Assembly: GCF_000279145.1 (NCBI RefSeq)
Contig: NC_018178.1
Location: forward strand, 1,116,001-1,180,000
Length of the DNA: 64,000 bases
Source of the DNA: Melioribacter roseus P3M-2
GTDB taxonomy: Bacteria > Bacteroidota > Ignavibacteria > Ignavibacteriales > Melioribacteraceae
Direction: 5' to 3'
The position numbers and the translations under genes were made by a program. Shown one piece after another: positions 57,332 through 64,000 of this stretch. The notes beneath the pieces were generated by a model that saw only the letters and a program-made list of their open reading frames with translations, ran no database searches and was not told the DNA's origin. Positions within the stretch are counted from its first letter, which is position 1. Every line of letters starts with the position of its first letter.

Positions 57332-59610
57332 ATGAAGAAATTCGACACCGAAGTTCATCTCAGCCGGGAGATGAAACTGATGGACGCCACGTTAATCGGC
57401 GTCGGGGCAATGATCGGCGCGGGCATCTTCGTATTGACGGGAATTGCAGCCGGGGTCGCCGGTCCCGCTTTAATCATTGCATTTGCATTGAACGGATTGG
57501 TGGCGCTCTTGACGGCTTTTTCGTACGCCGAGCTCGGCTCCTGTTTTCACGACGCAGGCGGAGGATACCTCTGGGTAAAAGAAGGGCTGCCGAAATGGAA
57601 CGGATTTATATCCGGATGGATGAGCTGGTTTGCTCATGCGGTTGCATGCAGTCTCTATGCGCTCGGCTTCGGCGCCTATTTCGAACTTGTAATTCATGAA
57701 TTTAATATCGTAATGCCTCATTGGGGATTTTTGTCCCCTCAGAAAATTCTCGCCGCAGTAACGGCAATTCTATTTGCTTATATCAATTTCAGAGGCGCGT
57801 CCGAAACCGGAAAAGTAGGCAATCTGGTAACAATCGCCAAAATTGTAATACTCCTTGTTTTTATTGGCTTCGGACTCAATTTTGTTTTTAAGCGTCCGGA
57901 CTGGCAGTCGACTTTTTCGAACTTTCTCCCGCACGGCTGGGGCGGAATATTCAAAGCGATGGGGTTGACATTTATAGCGTTTCAGGGCTTCGAGGTAATT
58001 TCGCAATGCTCGGAAGAGATAAAGAATCCCAAAAGGAACATACCTCGCGCAGTCTTTCTGTCGCTTGCTATTGTTGTGCCGATCTATCTGTTGATTGCGT
58101 TTACCGCGCTCGGATCCGTCATTCCTCCGGACAATACCGCCCCGTGGGACTATCTGGCTTCGCACAAAGAGACAGCGTTGGTTGAAGTTGCAAAATCGTT
58201 TTTTACCGGAGGCGGAATAATGCTTTTAATCGGCGGTATAATTTCAACAATGTCGGCGTTGAACGCCACGATCTATTCTTCCTCGCGCGTGGCTTTTGCA
58301 ATGGGCAGGGACAGAAACTTTCCGACATTCTTCGGGAAAGTGCACAAGAAAAATTTTACGCCGCATCTTTCGATTTTGATTTCACTTTTTATTGTCGTAT
58401 TGATGGCGGTATCGCTTCCGATTGAAGACGTGGCAAGCGCCGCCGATATAATGTTCCTTCTTTTATTCCTTCAGGTAAACATAACCTTGATACGATTGCG
58501 TAAAAAAAGACCCGACCTCGACCGCGGATTCTTTACTCCGCTTTTTCCCTATCTTTCGATTTTTGGGATACTGTCGCTTCTTTTCCTGGCGCTTTATATG
58601 TTCGCGTACAGTCCGACCGCATGGATTGTGACCGCCGCCTGGATTTCCGTAGGACTTTTCGTGTATAAATTTTATGCGGCGCATCGCGAAGTGGAACACG
58701 TTCGGAAAGTCCGCTCGCTCGAAAGACTCGAAAGAAAAGAATACAGAATTTTACTGCCGTTAGCCAATATTAACAATGTAACGAGTTTAACTCACATCGC
58801 ATGCGCAGTTGCAAAAAAATCGAACGCTCAGATTCTTCTGCTTCATGTTACCGAAGTGCGCGAAGGCAATCCGCTCGTATCGGAACTGACCGACATTCAA
58901 CGCGCCAAACCGTTGTTCGACCGCGCCGCCGAAATAACTTTGAAGGAAGGCGTTCCCACTCGTTCAATTATGAACGTATCCCACAGAATTTCACAAGGAA
59001 TAATCAGTACGGCAGAAGAGGAAGAATGCAATTTCATAATACTGGGCAGAGCTAAAAATCCCGACTTTTTCGAGCGATTTTTTTCGTCGATTATCGACAG
59101 CGTAATACAGAAATTTCCAGGCGAGGTAGCAGTGATGCACGGCAATATCGAAAAAGAAAAATAAAGAAAATTCTTCTTCCCTTTACAATCGACGCCCATG
59201 CAATGCTCGCCACCGAAATTGCGCCTGCCTTGAGCGAATATTTTAACGCGGAGATTAAAATCCTTCTGGTTTACGAACCCGAAACCCCGGCTTCCGAACA
59301 AAAGAAACGCGAAGACAAAATATCGGAACTGCTGAAAGAAAATTCGATTAATGCGGAAATTAAAATCTTAAGGAATACGGATATCTTAAAAGGAATAGTG
59401 GACGAATCGAAAAACGCCGATCTGATTTTGATGGGCGGCAAAACGGGCGACTTTCTCGAATTGCTCTTCGGCAAGTCGCTGGCTCAGGATATTACCGAAC
59501 AAGCCGCCTGCCCCGTTCTGTGGGTAAAGGAATACGAAGAAAGAGAACCCTTCTGGAAACTGTTGTTAAAATCGCCAAAAGAATCAGGAGTTATAAATGG
59601 AAAGAATTGA
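57332..59610 (+). CDS. APC-superfamily amino-acid transporter with C-terminal tandem Usp domains, frame broken at 59157-59164
   Basis: The first frame (57332-59164, 610 residues) has 12 TM helices of the APC/cationic amino-acid transporter type (IGVGAMIGAGIFVLTGIAAG, FIAFQGFEVISQCSEEIKNPKRNIPRA). It ends with a cytoplasmic UspA-like domain (about 470-608, YRILLPLANINN...FIILGRAKNP). A second frame (to 59610) encodes another Usp domain, but no start codon precedes its first strand, KIKKILLPFTID; the only ATG (59203) would delete it. One extra A in the A5 run 59157-59161 fuses both into one 759-residue protein (EKEKIKKILLPF). APC-Usp-Usp fusions are known. It probably imports amino acids under nucleotide control. 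Confidence 0.85.
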
Positions 59611-60259
59611 CAGTCCCTTTCTCGACCTCGGCAAACAAATTATCGGTTATCTCCCGAATCTGCTCGGCGGAATGATACTTTTAATTGTCGGCTGGCTAAT
59701 CGGATGGCTTGCCAAAAGACTGACCGTTCAACTGCTTATTGTATTGAGATTCGAAAGATTGTTTGTTCGAATGCAATGGCGGCGCGCTCTTTCGAAAGCC
59801 GACATCAGATACGCCGTTTTCAATTTTATCGGCAACATCGTTTTTTTCATTGTGTTTCTGATATTTCTCAATTCGGCTCTCGACGCCATGAAATTAACAG
59901 CGCTGTCGAATCTGATTCAGCAAAGCGTTATTTTTATTCCCAAATTATTCGTCGCTTTCATAATATTCGGCGCCGGCTGGATTATTGCCGGCAGGGTTTC
60001 GACCGCTGTTTACAACAGTTTATTGAAAGAGAACATACGCCATTATTCGATGATTTCGCGGCTTACTAAATTTGTAATTGTTCTGTTTTTCTCTGCAATG
60101 GCTTTGGTAGAAATCGACATCGCGACTCAAATTGTAATTATCGGATATACCACTATCATGATTACGCTCGGAATAATATTTGTAATATTCGCGCTGGCGG
60201 CAAAAAAATCGATACTCGGAGAAATTATTCATCCAAACGAAAAAAATTTTGAAAATTAA
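59597..60259 (+). CDS. Conserved TM-helix (CmpX/MscS-related) membrane protein
   Basis: The 220-residue protein has four to five TM helices and the paired TM_helix repeats typical of CmpX-like proteins: YLPNLLGGMILLIVGWLIGWLAKR and FIPKLFVAFIIFGAGWIIAGR, each followed by a short amphipathic part. These proteins resemble the pore region of small mechanosensitive channels but lack the MscS cytoplasmic vestibule. AGGAG lies 6-10 bases before the ATG. It overlaps the transporter frame by 14 bases and the K+ channel gene by one base, so the three are translated together. A role in ion or osmotic homeostasis is inferred from context. Confidence 0.78.
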   Translation: MERIDSPFLDLGKQIIGYLPNLLGGMILLIVGWLIGWLAKRLTVQLLIVLRFERLFVRMQWRRALSKADIRYAVFNFIGNIVFFIVFLIFLNSALDAMKLTALSNLIQQSVIFIPKLFVAFIIFGAGWIIAGRVSTAVYNSLLKENIRHYSMISRLTKFVIVLFFSAMALVEIDIATQIVIIGYTTIMITLGIIFVIFALAAKKSILGEIIHPNEKNFEN

Positions 60260-61248
60260 TGATGCAATCTTCCACACGACCTCTTATAAGCGCGCTCTTT
60301 TTACTTTTTACAATTATTTGTATCGGAACCGTAGGATACATTGTAATCGAGGGATGGAGTTTTATCGACTCTCTCTATATGGTAATAATTACCATAACCA
60401 CGACTGGATTTAAAGAAATGCATCCATTGTCGAAAGGCGGCGAGCTCTTCACAATTTTGCTCTTAGCCTCGAGTTTTGCCGTAGTTCTTTATGTAGCGGG
60501 CGTGGGAATTCAAATTCTAATCGAAAGTAAAATCTTCAAGAGAAAAAGAATGGAAAACAGAATCCGAAAACTCGAAAATCATTACATCGTTTGCGGTTAC
60601 GGCAGAATGGGAACTCACATTTGCGAGGAACTGCTCCATGCCGGAGCCGATTTTGTAGTGGTGGAAAACAACAGCGCAAATCATCCCAAACTCGACGCCG
60701 CCGGCTATCTTTACGATACGGGAGACGCTTCGCAGGACGAAACCCTCGAACGGGTCGGCATTAAGAAAGCAAAAGGATTGGTAGCCGTTCTCCCGACCGA
60801 CCCGGAAAATGTTTTTACAACTTTAACGGCAAAGTATTTGAATCCGAAAATTTTTGTAGTTGCCCGGGCAATCGAAGAGGAAACCGTACCGAAATTAAAA
60901 AAAGCCGGCGCCGACAGAGTAATAAATCCTTATGAACTCGGCGGCGTTCGTATGGCGTCTTTACTGCTTCGACCGGGCGTCGCGGATTTCATCGAGATTG
61001 TCTCGGCAAATAAAAATATCGACCTTCAAATTGAAGAATTTGTCGTCAAAAAAGGTTCAAAGATGCACAAGAAAAAACTCTCCGAACTGCCGATAAGAAC
61101 GGAATTCAACGCCATCGTTGTTTCCGTTCAGGACAATGAAAAAGGCGCTTTCGTTTACAATCCGAAAGGCGACGCAGTTATAGAGGAAGGATATACGTTG
61201 ATTGTAATTGGAGAACCGAAAAATTTGGAGAAGCTGAAAGATTATTGA
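60259..61248 (+). CDS. Two-TM potassium channel with RCK (TrkA-N/TrkA-C) domains
   Basis: The 329-residue protein has two TM helices (about 10-30 and 64-90). Between them is a pore loop with the filter-like ITITTTGFKEMHP (45-55), a variant of TVGYG also seen in other prokaryotic channels. The RCK domain (about 106-230) has the dinucleotide-binding HYIVCGYGRMGTHICEEL, and a TrkA-C domain is at about 240-329. It should gate K+ flow in response to a nucleotide or cation. Its start codon shares one base with the preceding gene's stop codon. It belongs to a cluster for osmotic or pH homeostasis. Confidence 0.88.
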   Translation: MMQSSTRPLISALFLLFTIICIGTVGYIVIEGWSFIDSLYMVIITITTTGFKEMHPLSKGGELFTILLLASSFAVVLYVAGVGIQILIESKIFKRKRMENRIRKLENHYIVCGYGRMGTHICEELLHAGADFVVVENNSANHPKLDAAGYLYDTGDASQDETLERVGIKKAKGLVAVLPTDPENVFTTLTAKYLNPKIFVVARAIEEETVPKLKKAGADRVINPYELGGVRMASLLLRPGVADFIEIVSANKNIDLQIEEFVVKKGSKMHKKKLSELPIRTEFNAIVVSVQDNEKGAFVYNPKGDAVIEEGYTLIVIGEPKNLEKLKDY

Positions 61249-61341
61249 GAAAATAAAATTAAAGCCGTACGGGAAAATCCGTTCTATTAAACTTTACGCT
61301 TGCGAATTCTGTTTTGAAAGAAACCATTTAACGAGGCGGGC

Positions 61342-62250
61342 ATGAAAACAACGCGAAAAAATTTCTTGAAAACTTCCCTTCTTATTACGGGCGGCATTTT
61401 ACTGGAAGGCAAAAGCTTCATTGCCAAAGCGGCGCAGGAAATTTCAGGCTTCAGAAATCTGAACGACAATATCGGAATCTATACCGAAAAAGGCGGCACA
61501 ATTCTTTGGTATGTAAACGACGACGCCGTTACGGTTATCGACTCGCAAATGGACGATTCCGTCCGCAATTTTTATAACGGCTTGAAAAAGAAGACCGGCA
61601 GACGCATCAATTTTCTGATTAATACTCACCACCACAGAGACCATACCGGCGGCAATCACTTTCTGAAAGAATATACCGATAAAATCGTCGGTCACGAAAA
61701 ATGCAGGGAGATGCAGCAAAAATTCTACGGCGAGGGCGACGCTCCCCAGTCTTATGCGGATATAGTATTCGAAAAGGAATGGAGCGTCGATTTGGGCAAA
61801 GAAAAAATCGATGCAATTCATTTTAATCCCGCTCATACCGCAGGCGACATTGCCGTTCGCTTCGTTAACTCGAATATAGTCCATATGGGCGACATTGTAT
61901 TCAACAATGTTTATCCGTACATCGATTTCCCCGGCGGAGCCAATCTGCACGACTGGATTAAATTTATCGATAAGTCGTTAGCGCATTTCGACGACAATGC
62001 GGTTTTCATTTTCGGACACGCCGACAGCTACGAGAACGTAACCGGCAACAAAGATAGTCTGATACGGATGAAAAACTATCTTACGGCTCTGCTCGAATTT
62101 GTCGACGGTCAAATTCAAAAAGGCAAATCGAAAGAAGAAATAATCGACGCTCAGGAAATCCCCGGTTTCGGATTTATAAAAGAACGCTGGAACGGCGCCA
62201 GAAGAATGAATCTCGAACGGGCTTATGAAGAACTGACGCAAACAAAATGA
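61342..62250 (+). CDS. Exported metallo-beta-lactamase-fold hydrolase
   Basis: The 302-residue protein has a Tat-like N-terminus (TTRKNFLKTSLLITGG; Arg-Lys instead of Arg-Arg) with a cleavage region near AKAAQ. The MBL fold has the metal site HxHxDH as His96, His98, Asp100, His101 (NTHHHRDHTGG), plus HTAGD and FGHADS further on. It resembles the SoxH/quinoprotein-relay and beta-lactamase-like exported hydrolases; the substrate is unknown. A short lipoprotein gene overlaps its stop codon (ATGA), so a second exported protein was encoded downstream. Confidence 0.82.
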   Translation: MKTTRKNFLKTSLLITGGILLEGKSFIAKAAQEISGFRNLNDNIGIYTEKGGTILWYVNDDAVTVIDSQMDDSVRNFYNGLKKKTGRRINFLINTHHHRDHTGGNHFLKEYTDKIVGHEKCREMQQKFYGEGDAPQSYADIVFEKEWSVDLGKEKIDAIHFNPAHTAGDIAVRFVNSNIVHMGDIVFNNVYPYIDFPGGANLHDWIKFIDKSLAHFDDNAVFIFGHADSYENVTGNKDSLIRMKNYLTALLEFVDGQIQKGKSKEEIIDAQEIPGFGFIKERWNGARRMNLERAYEELTQTK

Positions 62251-62384
62251 AAAAACTAACAATCTTATTATACCTGACCATTTTTATTGTTGCGCTTGCA
62301 TGCGAGGAAGGCGAGAAATACCCGCCGGAATTTTCGCTTTCCGCTCTCTTGTATGTTAAAAGTATAAAAAGTTCTTTGAAATAA
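62247..62384 (+). pseudogene. Lipoprotein gene truncated by the IS110 element
   Basis: ATG 62247 overlaps the TGA of the MBL gene (ATGA). The frame encodes a clear lipoprotein signal ending in VALAC (Cys19) and then EEGEKYPPEFSLSALLYV. It stops after 45 codons at 62384, inside the left end of the IS element (from about 62370), so the last few residues are IS-derived. The original protein was longer. Confidence 0.72.
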
Positions 62385-62402
62385 TGAATAAGTTTATTTC
62401 CT

Positions 62403-62531
62403 TGACGGAAGAGAAGGTTTGCGCCTTGGGCTTTGAGCCCGTCGCTAAGTTTTTTCCTTCCGTTCAGGTAAAAGTCGAGGAATAACTTGGCTCAAATGAA
62501 GCCGTATTTTACAAGACTGATGTTACCTGAA
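62403..62531 (+). ncRNA. Candidate IS110 bridge RNA
   Basis: The non-coding left end folds well on paper. ACGGAAG (62405-62411) pairs with CTTCCGT (62457-62463) around an inner hairpin GGGCT-TTG-AGCCC (62428-62440) and a GCG/CGC stem. Then TTCAGGTAA (62463-62471) pairs perfectly with TTACCTGAA (62523-62531) around inner stems AGTC/GACT and GGCT/AGCC (62489-62503). Two successive stem-loops with large internal loops, just upstream of an IS110 transposase, is the arrangement described for bridge (seek) RNAs that specify target and donor DNA. It is not proven. Confidence 0.6.
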
Positions 62532-62565
62532 ATTTCTGTAACACAATTAAATTCAAGGGTCTTTT

Positions 62566-63966
62566 ATGCAACAAAACTTTTATCTCGGTATTGATGTCAG
62601 CAGAGGATATGCTGATTTTATTATCCTTGACGAAAATAAAAAAGTTGTTGAAGATAATTTTCAGCTTGATGATACCTTTGACGGACACAATAAGTTATAC
62701 AAAATTCTATCTGGCTTTTTGGCCAAGTATCCCGCCTCAAATATCCTTGCAGCAGTTGAATCAACCGGAGGATATGAAAATAACTGGCTTAAGTTTCTTA
62801 GCGCTTGCCAGAGTAAACTTCAGTTATCTGTAGCACGAATAAATCCTTTTGGTGTGAGCTACAACAGCAAAGCGACACTAAACAGGATAATTACTGATAA
62901 ACAAAGTGCACGTAATGTTGCTGAGTATCTGATAAGTCATCCGGAAAAAGTTCAGTATAACAATCAGGATTATTACGCTTCAGTAAGAAGACAATGGACA
63001 TTTATCAAGATGCTGACAAAACAGAAAGTCCAGCTTCTTAATCAACTGGAATCATTGTTATACATAGCAAATCCTGAAGTTCTACAATACTGCAGCAACA
63101 AAATGAATCTCTGGACACTGAAGTTACTAAGGAAATATCCAACTGCTAAAGAACTTGCCAAAGCAAGATTGTCTTCGGTTTGTAAGATACCTTACATAAC
63201 AGAATCACTTGCAAATGACTTAATCAACAATGCCCGGAAGTCAGTTGCCTCAAGTGATGATAAGACTACTGCTGAAGTAATAATAGCTTTGGTAGAACAG
63301 ATACTTCAGCTAAGAAAACTGATTGTTCTGCAAACAAAACAACTTCAAGCCAGTTGCAATATTGCTGAAGTTGAACTGTTAAAAAGCTTCAAGGGAATTG
63401 GGACATATTCGGCTGTTGGACTTATGATAGAAATTCTTTCTGTTGAAAGATTTTCTTCTTCAAAAAAACTTGCAAGCTTCTTTGGTGTTCACCCTGTATT
63501 CAAGCAAAGCGGAGATGGACTCTCGGGTTTTAAGATGAGTAAGCGAGGAAGAAAACAGCCCAGAGAGTTATTGTTTAACATTGCTCGTTTTGCTACTGTG
63601 CATAATCCTTACATAAAGGAAATCTATGCAATGCATCTTCAAAAAGGTATGCCTAAGATGGCTGCATTGGGCGCTGTAATGTATAAGATACTAAGAATCG
63701 TTTATGGTATGCTTAAACATAACAGACAATATGATCCTGAAGTTGACAGAGCAAACAGAGCAAAACATAAAGACAACATCAATAAAGCCAAAGAAGATTA
63801 CACAAGAAGATATCAGCCGATGGATATAACAGCTCCTGTTTCCAGAAGGCAACTTAAAAAGAGAAAACAGAAAGAGCAGTCCCAAATATTAAAACCGCTT
63901 GATGCGGACCCGCTCAAAGCGGGTTTTACGGGATCAGACTCTCACTGTTTTCCTGAGGAAACTTAA
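62566..63966 (+). CDS. IS110-family transposase (DEDD recombinase)
   Basis: The 466-residue protein has the N-terminal RuvC-like DEDD domain (FYLGIDVSRGYADFIIL, LAAVESTGGYENNWLKFL) and the C-terminal Transposase_20 domain (LLKSFKGIGTYSAVGLMIEI, LASFFGVHPVFKQSGDG, MSKRGRKQPRELLFNIA). AAGGGT lies 7-12 bases before the ATG. It is longer than most family members because of a basic C-terminal tail (PVSRRQLKKRKQKEQ). Full length and apparently intact, so the element may be active. Confidence 0.93.
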   Translation: MQQNFYLGIDVSRGYADFIILDENKKVVEDNFQLDDTFDGHNKLYKILSGFLAKYPASNILAAVESTGGYENNWLKFLSACQSKLQLSVARINPFGVSYNSKATLNRIITDKQSARNVAEYLISHPEKVQYNNQDYYASVRRQWTFIKMLTKQKVQLLNQLESLLYIANPEVLQYCSNKMNLWTLKLLRKYPTAKELAKARLSSVCKIPYITESLANDLINNARKSVASSDDKTTAEVIIALVEQILQLRKLIVLQTKQLQASCNIAEVELLKSFKGIGTYSAVGLMIEILSVERFSSSKKLASFFGVHPVFKQSGDGLSGFKMSKRGRKQPRELLFNIARFATVHNPYIKEIYAMHLQKGMPKMAALGAVMYKILRIVYGMLKHNRQYDPEVDRANRAKHKDNINKAKEDYTRRYQPMDITAPVSRRQLKKRKQKEQSQILKPLDADPLKAGFTGSDSHCFPEET

Positions 63967-64000
63967 GAAAACTTATTCAACATGTCAAAGAACTATATGG

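Larger units (their letters stand above)
62370..63994 (+). mobile_element. IS110-family insertion sequence with 26-bp imperfect terminal inverted repeats
   Basis: Segments 62370-62395 and 63969-63994 are inverted copies matching at 23 of 26 positions. They bracket a DEDD transposase gene and a left non-coding part of about 170 bp. Inverted repeats of this length are unusual for IS110 proper, which generally lacks them. The exact outer borders are not certain, because the right flank nearly reaches the window end and no target duplication can be tested. Confidence 0.72.

Noticed and set aside
59203-59610. A stand-alone Usp gene
   Set aside because: The ATG lies inside the domain and would remove its first beta-strand; the frame joins the transporter by one added A.

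Overview
The window looks like chromosome from a member of the Ignavibacteria (Bacteroidota/Chlorobiota group), with a polysaccharide-degrading lifestyle like Melioribacter. This is an inference. It rests on C-terminal type IX secretion (T9SS) sorting domains of the 'YPNPFNP' type on five secreted proteins, on many TonB-dependent receptors and lipoproteins, on moderate GC, and on the gene set. No tRNA, rRNA or CRISPR array was found.

Region 1 (1-33963, all minus strand) is a large carbohydrate-utilisation locus. It holds four GH2 beta-galactosidase-type enzymes (one cut by the window start), a GH42/GH50-like hydrolase, GH16, GH30 and GH51 enzymes, a BNR_4 beta-propeller fused to GH105, a second BNR_4 lipoprotein, a secreted beta-helix protein, a CotH-like protein and a SusD-less TonB receptor. 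A more A+T-rich insert (6311-11210) carries a subtilase and two lipoproteins. Two LacI-type palindromes sit on TTGACA promoters in front of the TonB receptor and the largest GH2, so the locus is probably induced by a sugar through a LacI-family repressor encoded elsewhere. The enzyme set (beta-1,3/1,6-galactan cleavage, arabinofuranosidase, beta-galactosidases, glucuronate-cap removal) fits type II arabinogalactan as substrate.

Region 2 (34077-42093, minus) holds a SIR2-like protein, an aldo/keto reductase, a short-chain dehydrogenase, a TonB receptor with a TPR protein, a winged-helix regulator with a membrane protein, another membrane protein and a small lipoprotein. Region 3 is a divergent TetR regulator and a DUF2461 protein (42196-43521, plus). 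Region 4 (43527-48307, minus) is an iron/siderophore-type uptake operon (TonB receptor, DUF4374 lipoprotein, PepSY-TM protein) behind a palindromic operator. Region 5 is clpB (minus), then mnmE, two parS sites, mnmG and rsmG (plus), which is a typical origin-proximal arrangement.

Region 6 is an accessory stretch: a decayed AlbA/RecG-like gene hit by a complete IS3-family element with a 4-bp target duplication. Region 7 (57210-62384, plus) is an APC transporter with Usp domains, a TM-helix channel-like protein, a K+ channel with an RCK domain, a metallo-beta-lactamase-fold hydrolase and a short lipoprotein truncated by an IS110-family element. The IS110 element has a strongly structured upstream non-coding segment that is a candidate bridge RNA.

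A recurring oddity is that five genes (TonB receptor at 37 kb, two membrane-protein genes at 40-41.6 kb, clpB, the APC-Usp gene) each look one A short in a homopolymer run. Adding one A restores the expected protein in every case. This points to homopolymer sequencing errors or, less likely, to real slippage sites. The subtilase has a separate defect: an in-frame TAG between its signal peptide and the rest of the protein.
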